A stretch of DNA of 64,000 nucleotides from Candidatus Saccharimonadota bacterium (GCA_905365145.1 CAJPIO010000002.1:1-64000), one strand, 5' to 3'. Positions 1 to 9,433 are shown, counted from the stretch's first letter. Made by a program: numbers and translations. Notes: generated from the letters alone by a model not told the origin.

Positions 1-143
1 TGAGCCAGCTTATAATAATACTCCTCGCGAGAATAAATATACGAACGCGTAGTAACGCGATATGCAGCCGCTAGCACCGCCAATATAAATGTTGTCATTA
101 TAATCATTACTGCTAGAGAATAGCCCTTATCAAAGCGAATCAT
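1..143 (-). CDS. Partial membrane protein, probably a PilX-like minor pilus component
   Basis: The reading frame runs off the left edge; only the first 47 residues are visible. It begins MIRFDKGYSLAVM, has one hydrophobic helix at about residues 8-28, then a charged stretch rich in Tyr, Arg and Glu. This resembles the N-terminus of PilX-type minor pilins, which sit beside pseudopilin genes. Its ATG overlaps the stop of the upstream pseudopilin by four bases (ATGA), so it is the last visible member of that minus-strand operon. A purine-rich GGAAATGAGG lies just before the start. The family call is inference from context and the N-terminus only. Confidence 0.6.
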   Translation of the reverse strand, partial: MIRFDKGYSLAVMIIMTTFILAVLAAAYRVTTRSYIYSREEYYYKLA

Positions 144-1033
144 TCCTCATTTCCTTTCCGAACAGTTAATGACTGAGATATTTTAGACACTCCCCCCACA
201 GGAGGACTAATTGTTATATCAATTTTAACCTTGTTAGCATTTTCAAACATATGGTCGGAACTGTGAGCAGCATCGTACTGGTTGGCTATTGGCGTATCAT
301 CCTTAAAATATTGAACATCAAATGCCGAAACGTTGCGAGCAATTGTTTCGTCGCGATAAAGCGATCGCCCTGGCGTTGCACTGCCAGTAAATTCGGATGA
401 CTGCGGAGGTATGGATTGTACTGCGATCTTGCGCCAAAATTCGTTATTTTCATCGCCGGTACCACATATAGCAGAAGCATTAACACCAAGGGCTTTATAT
501 CTTTCGCTTTTTATATCATCAAATATAACCCTTCGATACAATGTATTATCCCGCATGAAGTAGACCACCATCTGTCTGTATTTTGGCTGGAGACGTCTTT
601 CTGTACTGCAATTAAACCTTTTTGTTGCAGCATAAACTACCTCGCGAGAGCCTGCCCCGCGCCGCAAATTAGTCGCATATTGTATCAGGAGTAAGGCCCG
701 CCTATTACCACCTCCGCCAAAATATTTCCAAGTTTGCAGAGTAGGCGCAGGAGTACTCACCGCGCCATATCCATACCGATCGATCATATTCATATCACCC
801 CTTCTAGAAGTAGAGGCAATCTCGACTGAAGCCAAAACATCCATTTCGATAGCATCCATCGTCACATGCATGTCACGCGTCATTGAAGCAAGCGCATCTG
901 CTGCTATAGCCTGGCGGTAAGATGCTGATATAATACCGCCAAATATTACAACCACTATAAACATAACGGCCGTCGTCACTATTAGCTCCACGATAGTGAA
1001 TCCAGATTGATTAGAATGCCGCATATGCAACAT
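140..1033 (-). CDS. Type IV pilus pseudopilin (prepilin N-methylation motif)
   Basis: This 297-residue protein carries a class III prepilin signal at about residues 10-30: a short basic leader ending in Gly, then FTIVEL with Glu at mature position 5 and a long hydrophobic helix. It should be cut by prepilin peptidase and assembled as a minor pilin. The C-terminal body is large and polar with several cysteines and no family I recognise. It overlaps the upstream pseudopilin by 23 bases, consistent with translational coupling. I keep the first ATG because AGAGGG precedes it at normal spacing; an internal ATG three codons later is also possible. Confidence 0.85.
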   Translation of the reverse strand: MLHMRHSNQSGFTIVELIVTTAVMFIVVVIFGGIISASYRQAIAADALASMTRDMHVTMDAIEMDVLASVEIASTSRRGDMNMIDRYGYGAVSTPAPTLQTWKYFGGGGNRRALLLIQYATNLRRGAGSREVVYAATKRFNCSTERRLQPKYRQMVVYFMRDNTLYRRVIFDDIKSERYKALGVNASAICGTGDENNEFWRKIAVQSIPPQSSEFTGSATPGRSLYRDETIARNVSAFDVQYFKDDTPIANQYDAAHSSDHMFENANKVKIDITISPPVGGVSKISQSLTVRKGNEE

Positions 1034-1439
1034 GGGTTACCCTCTTACCATTACCATATGTTACTACAGACTCAACACGAATCGGCATACCCAAACTGTT
1101 GACAGTGTCGCCGCAACCATACGGCGCCGATGCTACAACTTTTTGCTTGGTGGTTCCGGGCAGCTCGCTAATATGCCCTTCTGAATCAAGCAATACCTGC
1201 TGCACAGCGCCTGGCAGCGGATCGGTACACAAAAACCAAGTTGGCGGAGATCCGTTGACATATTTACGCATATTATCGTACGCTAAATAACTAGCCTTTT
1301 GATCCTGGCGGTTGATAATCGAGAGTATACTAACCTGGGTATGCATCGTTAATATACCAAGCGATATTATCGAAATAAATAACAGCGTAACTACCACTTC
1401 AACAATTGTAAAACCTTCGTCCGTTCTCACCTTGACCAT
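1011..1439 (-). CDS. Type IV pilus pseudopilin (GspI/PilV-like size)
   Basis: This 142-residue protein has a prepilin signal at about residues 8-30 (EGFTIVEVVV followed by a hydrophobic helix). The small size fits a minor pseudopilin. It sits between two other pseudopilin genes, overlapping the upstream stop by 13 bases and the downstream start by 23 bases, so the three are one translation unit. An AGGTGA motif nine bases upstream of the ATG serves as ribosome binding site. The exact minor-pilin subtype cannot be decided by eye. Confidence 0.85.
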   Translation of the reverse strand: MVKVRTDEGFTIVEVVVTLLFISIISLGILTMHTQVSILSIINRQDQKASYLAYDNMRKYVNGSPPTWFLCTDPLPGAVQQVLLDSEGHISELPGTTKQKVVASAPYGCGDTVNSLGMPIRVESVVTYGNGKRVTHVAYAAF

Positions 1440-1942
1440 ATGCTGTTCACCTGATGAAGCGCATTATCTGATTCGCTATAGTAATATATTCTGAAACCGA
1501 CGCAAACATCCTTACCCGAAGCACCGTAAACTTTATCACAGTCGGATCTCTCTCTGTCTTGAGCACAATATCTATAGAACATCTTCTGCTCATCCGTCCA
1601 ACCCCAGCTAGCTGGTATCGGGCCAGCCGCCGGGCAGCCCTTGACTAGCCTATTGCCAGAACGAGAGGGATCTTGCACAACTGTAGTGTCACTAAAATAT
1701 TTGCCTATATCAGCTAACAGCGCGTTGCCAGTTGGATATTCATGCCCCCTGGAAGTAGTGTTGTATTTATAATAACGTTCAAGATCTAGAGCCATGGCTT
1801 CAGCGCGAGCTCTACGGGTTGCATCGCGACCTTTCGCCGTCAAGCCATTGAGCGTAGTCATAGCAATTATCAGCAGCACGCCGATGACGGTAACTGCAAT
1901 AACCACTTCAACTATAGTAAACCCGCCCTCTTTACGCTTCAT
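1427..1942 (-). CDS. Type IV pilus pseudopilin, first gene of the cluster
   Basis: This 171-residue protein starts MKRKEGGFTIVEVV, a textbook prepilin peptidase site, followed by a hydrophobic helix to about residue 30. The body has several cysteines (in CPAAG, YCAQDR, CDKVYG and DVCVGF), which may form disulfides outside the cell. It is the promoter-proximal gene of the pilin operon. A TACAAT box at 1949-1954 ends six bases before the ATG, so the mRNA is predicted to be leaderless. It could be a major or a minor pilin; the PilB-type ATPase gene at the right edge of the window is a likely functional partner. Confidence 0.85.
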   Translation of the reverse strand: MKRKEGGFTIVEVVIAVTVIGVLLIIAMTTLNGLTAKGRDATRRARAEAMALDLERYYKYNTTSRGHEYPTGNALLADIGKYFSDTTVVQDPSRSGNRLVKGCPAAGPIPASWGWTDEQKMFYRYCAQDRERSDCDKVYGASGKDVCVGFRIYYYSESDNALHQVNSIWSR

Positions 1943-1974
1943 GACTTAATTGTAGCGCACAATTTATAAAATGG

Positions 1975-3018
1975 CTATGCTTTTTCTGAGTTTTTGCCAG
2001 GTATCTCTAACGGCTCTTGCTCAATGGTGGTACCAAATTTTTGGTAAACGGTGTCAATAATTTTTTGGCGAGCTTGCGCTAGATCTTCATAGCTCTGTGC
2101 CGACTCATTGATAAGGACTAGCGCGTTTTTGTCGTGAACGCGCATACCATGATGAAGCGTACCTTTGAGCCCGCATTGATCAATTAGCCAGCCAGTTGGA
2201 ATTTTGTATATATCATGCAACATATCATAATGCGGGACATCAGGATACTTCTGCTGCAATTTAGATAATTTATCAGCCGAAACAATAGCGTTCTTGAAGA
2301 ACGAACCAGTGTTTGGGCGAACTTTCGGGTCGGGCAACTTATCAAAGCGAATCTTCATCACAACTTCGCGTAATGTTTGCGGTGAATAATCGTGAATATC
2401 GTGCTCGTCTAAATAACGCTGAATCGCTGCATAAAACGGCGGTTGAGATTGATGCCGCGACAAGTTAAACGTTACTGATGTTATAATATAGCGCCCCGCC
2501 CAACGACCGCGAAAAATACTATGCCGATACGCAAAGTCACACTCAGCATTGCTAATAGTTACAAATTGGTTATCGCGCATATCGTAGGCATTGACCGAGA
2601 CAATCGTCGAAGCAGCCTCTTGTCCATAAGCGCCAATATTCTGAACTGGCGCCGCACCGACCGTACCAGGGATCGCCGATAAGCATTCCACGCCGCTGAG
2701 ATTCATCTCGACCGTCCGCCGTACGAAGTCATCCCAAACCTCGCCAGCACCAGCTACAATCGTCACCAAATCGTCAGTTTCGTCAACAACTTCAAAACCT
2801 GGGATACGATTGAGTATAATAAGTCCGTCGAAGCCCTCGTCGTGCGCTAACGTATTACTGCCGCCGCCGAGAACGTAGATATCCAGATTGTGCTCATGAG
2901 CATAGCGTACTGCTTCGGCGATATCGGCGCGAGTTCTAGCCTCGACAACTTGCCGAGCCACGCCGCCGAGCTGCATAGTTGTAAGCTTTTTGAGAGAGAT
3001 ACCCTGCTGTATGTTCAT
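1975..3018 (-). CDS. murB: UDP-N-acetylenolpyruvoylglucosamine reductase MurB
   Basis: MurB reduces UDP-GlcNAc-enolpyruvate to UDP-MurNAc in the cytoplasm, using FAD and NADPH. The 347-residue frame shows the FAD-binding GGGSNT at residues 51-56, a second FAD-contact block near GTVGAAPVQNIGAYG, and the catalytic-serine region PNTGSFFKNA near residue 235. An open frame continues upstream through the tRNA-Arg gene, but the first 38 residues of that extension are antisense tRNA and are not protein. The start at MNIQQG is supported by a TATAAT at 3025-3030 exactly six bases upstream. It is transcribed divergently from the tRNA-Arg pair. Confidence 0.95.
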   Translation of the reverse strand: MNIQQGISLKKLTTMQLGGVARQVVEARTRADIAEAVRYAHEHNLDIYVLGGGSNTLAHDEGFDGLIILNRIPGFEVVDETDDLVTIVAGAGEVWDDFVRRTVEMNLSGVECLSAIPGTVGAAPVQNIGAYGQEAASTIVSVNAYDMRDNQFVTISNAECDFAYRHSIFRGRWAGRYIITSVTFNLSRHQSQPPFYAAIQRYLDEHDIHDYSPQTLREVVMKIRFDKLPDPKVRPNTGSFFKNAIVSADKLSKLQQKYPDVPHYDMLHDIYKIPTGWLIDQCGLKGTLHHGMRVHDKNALVLINESAQSYEDLAQARQKIIDTVYQKFGTTIEQEPLEIPGKNSEKA

Positions 3019-3041
3019 AGTTTGATTATACAATATGTGAT

Positions 3042-3047
3042 ATAATT
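3042..3047 (+). promoter_or_regulatory. Promoter -10 box for the tRNA-Arg pair
   Basis: A TATAAT hexamer lies seven bases before the 5' end of the first tRNA-Arg. It is nearly back to back with the murB -10 box on the other strand, so the short gap holds two divergent promoters. Confidence 0.6.
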
Positions 3048-3054
3048 GCGATAG

Positions 3055-3131
3055 GCGCCCGTAGCTCAGCGGATTAGAGTACTTGGCTTCGAACCAAGGG
3101 GTCGCAGGTTCGAATCCTGCCGGGCGTACCA
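3055..3131 (+). tRNA. tRNA-Arg(TCG)
   Basis: A 77-nt cloverleaf with encoded CCA. The acceptor is GCGCCCG paired with CGGGCGT (G1-U72 wobble), the D stem GCTC/GAGT, the anticodon stem CTTGG/CCAAG with loop CTTCGAA giving anticodon TCG, and the T arm GCAGG-TTCGAAT-CCTGC. It decodes CGN arginine codons. Confidence 0.95.
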
Positions 3132-3136
3132 AGTGT

Positions 3137-3213
3137 GCCCCGTTAGCTCAACTGGATAGAGCGTTGGTTTCCGGTACCAAAGGTTGCAGGTTCGATTCCT
3201 GTGCGGGGTACCA
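3137..3213 (+). tRNA. tRNA-Arg(CCG)
   Basis: A 77-nt cloverleaf with encoded CCA, five bases after the previous tRNA and probably cotranscribed with it. The acceptor is GCCCCGT/GCGGGGT with wobble pairs at both ends, and the anticodon stem TTGGT/ACCAA carries loop TTCCGGT, giving anticodon CCG. It reads CGG. The antisense strand encodes a spurious open frame that is a known tRNA artefact. Confidence 0.93.
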
Positions 3214-3328
3214 AGATAGCAGCAATGATAGCTATCTTATTTTTAATTTGATTGATTTTTTTATCCGCCATTTGACTTTCCATACTGCCTATGTTTAAAT
3301 CAAGGCAGTATATTCTGAGGAGAGGAAT

Positions 3329-5566
3329 ATGGAAAACCAACAAGCGAACCATAGAAAAATAAAAGTTGTTATCGGGATATTGGCCGTTGTACTAGCAGCA
3401 GTTTTGTTGTGCTGGCTGTTTACCAGTTTGATTAGCATGAATCAGCATAATCAGACAAATCAAGGACCTAGCCATAGTAATACTTCTCAAGTAGACGACG
3501 AAAATAGCAAGCCGCAGCGACCAGATTCGGATTCAGAACCAAGCTCAAACCCGGACGGCAAGAACGAGACTAGTCAGACCAAGACTGACGAGTCCACGAA
3601 CAGTTTGCCTAGTGATTCTACCAAGACGACTGGAAATGGCGTCTCGGTTGTTGGAAATCACAATGCTTATCATTACCGCCAAATAGCGTCGCCGGGCAGG
3701 CCGTCAGTTCACAATGCTGCTAACCATAAACCTGCGAATACTACGTCCACTAAGCCCAGCAATAACAAACCGACTACACCGCCCAATCCGTCCAAGCCGC
3801 CTAAGCCAACACCCGAGCCAGCGCAGGCAGCTGTAAAAATCGTCGGCGCCGCAGAAGTCGGTTCGACGCTGATTGCGCAGATAGACGATCCCGACGGGTT
3901 GAAAGACGGCGGCATACGATATTATCAATGGTTTGCTGACGGCGCGGCTATTCCTGGCGCCAGCTATTTCTCGTACAAGTTGACACCAGCCGAAGTGGGT
4001 AAAAAAATCACTGTCAAAACAACTCATGCTAACAACAAAAACGTAATGAAAGATTTAATTAGCTCAGCTACGGCAGCTGTCGGCAACGCCGCATCAAATA
4101 ATAACCATGGTAGCGTCACCATCGACGGAATTAACCGAGTCGGACAAGTATTCACTGCTCACATTACCGATGCCGACGGCGTACCGGAAAGTGGCATTAC
4201 TTACCGATGGTACGAATTTTACGGCAAATTCTTGGGAACTGGCAAAACTCTCGTGCAAACCAAAGACCACCTCGGTATGCAAGTCATCGTCCAAGCCAGT
4301 TACACCGACAAAAAAGGACACAAAGAGAGCGTCACCAGCGGATTTAGCGGGTCGGTAGTTGATGATTTGGGCGGCGGTACTGGCGCGGGAATAATCAGTC
4401 CTGCTGCGACTGCGCCAAAAATTACTCTTCATGGGCCAGCCAGCGTCAAAGAAGGCGAAACCGCTGTTTACACGGCAACTTTAGACAAAGCAGCCAGTAC
4501 CGATGTTAGCGCGGATATCAAAATCACGCACAATACTAGCAACCCGAACAATCTTAACGTCCGTTGGGACAGCCAGCGAGTGGTTATTAAAGCCGGAGAA
4601 ACCAGCGCCAAATTCTACATTGACACCAATGCTAGCACCGACGGCAAAGGTAAAACTTACACCGTTTCTCTTAGCAACGCTGTCGCTGGTATGGTTAATA
4701 AAACAAATACTAGTACCTATACTGCGGTCAATGCTCAATCGGTTTTTATGTTATCGTACGTCTATCCGCTCGCTGAAGCTGGCGGTAGCGAGTTTTCTGA
4801 CTACTGGAAAGCGGTTCATGCAGCAGGCAGCAGCAAGATACCGTATACGCTCATCATGGCAGACGGCAGTCCTGACGCCAAGCTCGACCCAGGCTATGTA
4901 CGGCTGCTAAAAAAGAACACCGAGCTTGGTTTCAAAACTGTCGCTTACATCCGCACTATTCATCAAACTCGCCCGATTGCCGAAGTTAAAGCCGCCATGG
5001 CTAAGTTCATTGAACTTTACGGAGCAGATAAAGTTCACGGTTTTTACTTCGACGAGATATCATCCAGAAATAACGGGGCAACGGCTTACATGGCAGAATT
5101 ATACAACTACACGAAAAGCACCTACGGCAACAAGTTAGTCGTCGCCAATCCTGGTACGCACATCACCGACGCGATTGCACCATACGCCGATATTTTCATG
5201 ACTAACGAAGGCACTGCTGACGAATATATTAATAACTATAAGACCGCTTACTCTGCCTTTGAAAACGACCCAGCTAATTCCCATCGTATTTTCCATACGA
5301 TTTATGCCGCAAAGGCTAGCGATTACCAAAAAATAATCAATTTATCGCGCCAGCGCAATGCCGGCTGGGTATTCATCACCACCGATAGTACGATACCTGA
5401 CGGCAGGCCGTACAATGATTTGGCAAAGAATTTCCCTAGCCTCGTTGATAGCGTCAACAATTTAGGCCGCCAACCGCTTGATCCAAATAGAGCCACGGAA
5501 CAACCTTTGCTATCCGGCGCGATAATCAGCGGATCATCTGTTACCACAACTATACTTAGCCAATAA
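3329..5566 (+). CDS. Membrane-anchored surface protein with a Spherulin-4-like glycosidase domain
   Basis: This 745-residue protein has one N-terminal membrane helix (about residues 10-34), then a low-complexity Ser/Asn/Pro/Thr linker (to about residue 165). Two Ig-like modules follow (about 166-345); each holds a D-x-D-G motif and a Y-x-W core, and the second part ends in a Gly-rich linker. Next is a Calx-beta-like segment with VKEGETAVYTA (about 365-470). The C-terminal 250 residues (starting MLSYVYPLAEAGG) resemble the Spherulation-specific family 4 TIM barrel, with acidic GFYFDEIS as a possible catalytic strand. The architecture suggests an envelope glycoside hydrolase acting outside the cell. 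A GAGGAGAGG site precedes the ATG. Domain calls are by eye. Confidence 0.75.
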   Translation: MENQQANHRKIKVVIGILAVVLAAVLLCWLFTSLISMNQHNQTNQGPSHSNTSQVDDENSKPQRPDSDSEPSSNPDGKNETSQTKTDESTNSLPSDSTKTTGNGVSVVGNHNAYHYRQIASPGRPSVHNAANHKPANTTSTKPSNNKPTTPPNPSKPPKPTPEPAQAAVKIVGAAEVGSTLIAQIDDPDGLKDGGIRYYQWFADGAAIPGASYFSYKLTPAEVGKKITVKTTHANNKNVMKDLISSATAAVGNAASNNNHGSVTIDGINRVGQVFTAHITDADGVPESGITYRWYEFYGKFLGTGKTLVQTKDHLGMQVIVQASYTDKKGHKESVTSGFSGSVVDDLGGGTGAGIISPAATAPKITLHGPASVKEGETAVYTATLDKAASTDVSADIKITHNTSNPNNLNVRWDSQRVVIKAGETSAKFYIDTNASTDGKGKTYTVSLSNAVAGMVNKTNTSTYTAVNAQSVFMLSYVYPLAEAGGSEFSDYWKAVHAAGSSKIPYTLIMADGSPDAKLDPGYVRLLKKNTELGFKTVAYIRTIHQTRPIAEVKAAMAKFIELYGADKVHGFYFDEISSRNNGATAYMAELYNYTKSTYGNKLVVANPGTHITDAIAPYADIFMTNEGTADEYINNYKTAYSAFENDPANSHRIFHTIYAAKASDYQKIINLSRQRNAGWVFITTDSTIPDGRPYNDLAKNFPSLVDSVNNLGRQPLDPNRATEQPLLSGAIISGSSVTTTILSQ

Positions 5567-5592
5567 TCGTATCGGTATGCTACACTATGTTT

Positions 5593-6186
5593 ATGGTTAC
5601 CAAGGCAAATAAATCTCCCAAGAAGACTCGCAAGCAGCGTGTCAAACACATTACAAAAACAGACACTCACTTCATGGTGCGCCGAAGCTTACTGGTGTAT
5701 GCGATATTGGTTTTTGTGCTTTTTTGGCTAACAGCTATGAGCGTATATCTAGTCGACAGAATGGTCGTAGAATACACCAACACTGCCCGCTATAACCAAA
5801 TTCATAGTATCTATAGCAATTTGAAGCTAGATAAATCGTATAGACTGGCGGTTTATAAAAGTAATATTTCAAATGATAAGTCTATCACTACAGAGTATGG
5901 ACATAATACTTCCGTAAGTAAAACTCGTATGGATTTAACCAAAAAAATTAAAGAGGCTGGCTTCTCGCTTATCGATACAAAAGATAAAGATACTATCATT
6001 CAAAGCGATACATTCAAGGATACTAACGGCCATATTTTATACCTGAGCGTTATACCGCAGGCGCTACATAAAGATTATACATACGGCACCTCCGAGATAG
6101 CCAAGCCGTACGCCAAAGTAGACGCCAATAAATTCGACCACGAGCCAACTAGCTACGTCACTATCAAAATAAGCCTTGGCGACTAG
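5593..6186 (+). CDS. Small single-pass membrane protein of unknown function
   Basis: The 197-residue product has a Lys/Arg-rich cytoplasmic N-terminus (about 1-30), one hydrophobic helix (about 32-57) and an extracytoplasmic tail of about 140 residues with no recognisable motif. I start at the ATG at 5593 because a TACACT box at 5581-5586 ends six bases upstream; an in-frame ATG at 5587 lies too close to that box. It follows the Spherulin-4-like protein by 26 bases and may have its own leaderless transcript. Confidence 0.65.
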   Translation: MVTKANKSPKKTRKQRVKHITKTDTHFMVRRSLLVYAILVFVLFWLTAMSVYLVDRMVVEYTNTARYNQIHSIYSNLKLDKSYRLAVYKSNISNDKSITTEYGHNTSVSKTRMDLTKKIKEAGFSLIDTKDKDTIIQSDTFKDTNGHILYLSVIPQALHKDYTYGTSEIAKPYAKVDANKFDHEPTSYVTIKISLGD

Positions 6187-6257
6187 TGGGATAATTGCCG
6201 GCAAAAATACAAAACGCATGCCTTGCATTAGATAATTGTTTATGTTATAATATAGGT

Positions 6258-6974
6258 ATGGAGACTAAAGGCGGCGAACTAAGTTCTGACGACTGTTCAA
6301 GATCGGCTGTACAAGCAATTCGCGATGGATCTTATTTTCTTGCCGCAACGCTAGCGACAATGGCGTACAATATGACGTCAGATCCATCCGAAAAGGCTCG
6401 GATGGCGCGCGACGTAGGTAACGCCTATAGTCATTTAGGTAACTACGAAGAAGCTGAAAAGTGGCTTACTGAGGCAGTTTATCAACATGAAACTTTAGCT
6501 GAACAAGAACCAAATCGCAGCACGCTGCGCGAGCTGGGAGCTAGCGCAGCCATGCTGGCAACCATGCAATTGTCGCGCATAGCAAGCGATGAATTTGATA
6601 CTCCAAAAAATAATACCAAGACTGTTGAAACTTTTCGTTACGGACTAGAAAAACTCGAGGATTCGCACAAACATGCCGACGGACTAAATCGTAAAATTGG
6701 TCAATATGATATTAATTTTACCGCTCGAGCCAGCTACGCCGAGACGCTTGCCGGCAATAAAAAGCGAGGCTTGGCACTCGGCGTCAGAGCGGTACGGCTA
6801 GCATTCTGGTCCGAGTCGCCGCAGCTTGATACCACTAATACATCCCTCAGCAAAAAAGAACGCTACAAAACCAAAGCACGGGCGCTCGTGCGCGGTATTG
6901 GCGCGCTAGCCGTTAGTATTATTGCACCAGTCAACCGCCGTGCCGCCAAAACTCTTGTTAGAAAACTTTCTTAA
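6258..6974 (+). CDS. TPR-containing cytoplasmic protein
   Basis: The 238-residue protein has at least one clear tetratricopeptide helix pair (ARDVGNAYSHLGNYEEAEKW, near residues 50-70), flanked by other Ala-rich helices, and a basic C-terminus. TPRs mediate protein-protein contacts, and the partner is unknown. An open frame extends 21 codons further upstream. I reject that extension because a TATAAT at 6246-6251 lies exactly six bases before this ATG, predicting a leaderless mRNA. Its stop codon overlaps the stop of the convergent Clp-like gene. Confidence 0.7.
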   Translation: METKGGELSSDDCSRSAVQAIRDGSYFLAATLATMAYNMTSDPSEKARMARDVGNAYSHLGNYEEAEKWLTEAVYQHETLAEQEPNRSTLRELGASAAMLATMQLSRIASDEFDTPKNNTKTVETFRYGLEKLEDSHKHADGLNRKIGQYDINFTARASYAETLAGNKKRGLALGVRAVRLAFWSESPQLDTTNTSLSKKERYKTKARALVRGIGALAVSIIAPVNRRAAKTLVRKLS

Positions 6975-9433
6975 GCTTGATCCTGCTGGTTAGGCACATC
7001 GCCTTGCAATGGAACTACTTGCGATTCAGATTCTTCAAAAATTCGCCGTACTTGCTCGGCATCAATGTTCACCGAATCGCCCGGATTGACCGCCCCCGAT
7101 AGCATGAGTTTAGCGATAGTATTCTCCACCGCTTTCTGAACGACGCGGCGCATCGGCCGAGCGCCTAGCCGCGGGTCGTATCCTTGCTGAACGAGAAGCT
7201 GTTTCGCGTCGTCATCAACAGTCACTGACACTTTTTGCGGCAATAGAGTTTTGTTGACGCCAGCCAGAATCAGATCAAGCACTTGCACCAACTCGGCCGG
7301 CGTAAACGGACGAAAGAGCACAATTTCGTCGAAGCGATTGAGAAACTCTGGCCGAAACTGGTTCGAACTAATCAATTCGTTGATAAACTGCTGTTCAAAC
7401 TGCTCAAGCCGATAGCCGCGCTCGATATATTCGCGGATCCTATCAGCGCCAGCGTTACTAGTAGCAATTACGATAGCATCGCGAAAGCTAATCTCACGGT
7501 TTTTGGCGTCGCGCAAAATCCCTTCGTCGAGTAATTGCAGCAGCGTAGTTAGCACTTCTGGCGCGGCTTTCTCAATCTCGTCGAGCAACACTACACTGAA
7601 AGGCTGTTTCATTACTTGCGCGGTCAAGCTCATCGGGTCATCCGCGCCATCAGCGATTAAACGAGCGACATCATCGGAGCGAACAAACTCGTTCAAATCC
7701 AAACGAATTAACTTGCCTTCGCCGCCAAAGTATACGTCGGCCAGTGCTTTTGATAGCTCCGTCTTGCCGACACCAGTCGGCCCCAGAAACAGAAAAGTAC
7801 CAATCGGCCGATTCTCATTGCGGACGCCAGCGCGAGCGCGGCGCAGAGCATCACTGACGACATTAACAGCGCGAACTTGATTAACCATTCGCTCATGAAT
7901 TAAATCCTCCATATGCAGCAGCCGCTCGCGGTCTTCGGTCGTATTAGCCACGCTAACTTTAACGTCCATTGTCCGCTCGATTGCTTGCTGTACAGAATTC
8001 ATAGTCACGATACCAGACTCGCTGAAACTGGCCGCCGATTCCAGCAACTTAAGCGCTCGGCCAGGCATAGCTATATCATGAATGTAACGCTGGCTCAAGC
8101 GATAAGCTTCGTTAATCGCTTGTATCATATAAGTAACTTTGCGGTTGAATTCAATAGCAATCAACTGTTCTTGCAGAACCTTTTTAGTCTCTGCTTCATT
8201 GGTTTCGGCGACATTAATACGGTTAAGCGAGTTAGCTAGCGACGGGTTGCGGCGGCTAATTTCGAGATAGCGCTGTTCATCCATACTTAAAATTAAGCGT
8301 AGTCTGCCAGCATCTAAAATCGGCTGTAAAACATTTGTTAAATCTACCGACCCCACACCTTCTTCGAAAAATAACTGCGCGTCATCGAGGCAAACAATGA
8401 TGTTTTTAGCGTTATAAGCCTCTCCCAAAACCTGCATGATTAAGTTTTCAAGCTCGCCGCGTCCTGGCGCTGCCGCAATCAACGATGCCGAGTCAAGAAT
8501 GAAGATTTGGCGGAAGCGAAGATTTTCGGGTACATTCGCATCAGCGTCCAAAATTCGTTCCGCGAAAGCATGAATTACTGATGTTTTGCCAACACCAGCT
8601 TGGCCGATAAGAACCGCGTTTTGCCGCCCGCCCGTACCAAAAGCTTCCACTAGCTGATCAATCACCTGAACATGCGATGGTATGTCAATCGACAAGGTAT
8701 TACGGCTAGCGCCAATTTGCTCGCTGATATTTTGCCCGAATCGTTCAAGGTGCGGAATCCAGCCAAACGACCAATCACGCGCCAAGCCGCCAGTCCGCCG
8801 CCGCTGGCCAAAACGCCGAACGATCTCCATCAAATGTTCTTGCCACAAAATGCCAGCGTCCAAATCCTCATCTCCTAAATGAGTTTGCGCTATTATCGAT
8901 TGATAATTCGGAAAGCTCCTCACTAGCGCTGTAGCTAATACGGCACCGCTGATACGGTCTAGCTGATTGGCTTGGCGAATGTCGTCAGCTACACTCCACA
9001 GTTCGTCAACGGAAATCGTCGAACTCTCAGCGATAGTGGCTAAAAATGACGGCGTCATACCAAGCCGCACCCCCATGAATTGGCCGCTTGGCACTTCACC
9101 AAGTACTTTAGCAATCTCTCGCACATTCGGTTCTCGCGACAACCGGCCCAACACGTCGCCAGCCAACAAATCATCAACCGAACCGCCCCTACCAGCTGGC
9201 AGATCGTGAACGTGCCAATTATAAAATTTCACCGCCATATATAATACTGCCGCCAGAGCACCACACAACCAACCTAGCGACAGACGCTCCATAGTTACCA
9301 GCATAGTACCCGATACCACTAGTAATAACGCTAACCATGAAAGGCTTTTTGCAATCATCGGCGACAGCAGCCGCCCAAAGCGCGCTTCGCTGGCTCGCTG
9401 AGACCCATATCTAAAAGTACCTAAAGATGCCAT
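6971..9433 (-). CDS. Membrane-anchored Clp-type double AAA+ ATPase
   Basis: The product is about 820 residues. Two hydrophobic helices near the N-terminus (about 26-65) are unusual for Clp ATPases and predict membrane tethering. A helical N domain follows. The first AAA+ module has Walker A GQAGVGKT and Walker B IVCLDDAQ; the second has Walker A GPTGVGKT, Walker B VVLLDEIEKA and the sensor ATSNAG, then a C-terminal small domain with the sensor-2 region RLGARPMRR. This is the ClpC/ClpB layout for unfolding substrates, with no long coiled-coil middle domain visible. I start at MASLGTF because GGTGGGG precedes it and it overlaps the upstream membrane protein by 13 bases; an upstream in-frame start is less likely. 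No clpP is visible nearby. Confidence 0.85.
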   Translation of the reverse strand: MASLGTFRYGSQRASEARFGRLLSPMIAKSLSWLALLLVVSGTMLVTMERLSLGWLCGALAAVLYMAVKFYNWHVHDLPAGRGGSVDDLLAGDVLGRLSREPNVREIAKVLGEVPSGQFMGVRLGMTPSFLATIAESSTISVDELWSVADDIRQANQLDRISGAVLATALVRSFPNYQSIIAQTHLGDEDLDAGILWQEHLMEIVRRFGQRRRTGGLARDWSFGWIPHLERFGQNISEQIGASRNTLSIDIPSHVQVIDQLVEAFGTGGRQNAVLIGQAGVGKTSVIHAFAERILDADANVPENLRFRQIFILDSASLIAAAPGRGELENLIMQVLGEAYNAKNIIVCLDDAQLFFEEGVGSVDLTNVLQPILDAGRLRLILSMDEQRYLEISRRNPSLANSLNRINVAETNEAETKKVLQEQLIAIEFNRKVTYMIQAINEAYRLSQRYIHDIAMPGRALKLLESAASFSESGIVTMNSVQQAIERTMDVKVSVANTTEDRERLLHMEDLIHERMVNQVRAVNVVSDALRRARAGVRNENRPIGTFLFLGPTGVGKTELSKALADVYFGGEGKLIRLDLNEFVRSDDVARLIADGADDPMSLTAQVMKQPFSVVLLDEIEKAAPEVLTTLLQLLDEGILRDAKNREISFRDAIVIATSNAGADRIREYIERGYRLEQFEQQFINELISSNQFRPEFLNRFDEIVLFRPFTPAELVQVLDLILAGVNKTLLPQKVSVTVDDDAKQLLVQQGYDPRLGARPMRRVVQKAVENTIAKLMLSGAVNPGDSVNIDAEQVRRIFEESESQVVPLQGDVPNQQDQA

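Noticed and set aside
3018..3132. N-terminal extension of MurB through the tRNA-Arg gene
   Set aside because: The extension is antisense tRNA and ends at a leaderless start with TATAAT six bases upstream, so it is not translated.
3143..3352. Minus-strand open frame across the second tRNA-Arg
   Set aside because: It is the well-known spurious translation of a tRNA antisense strand and has no gene-like context.
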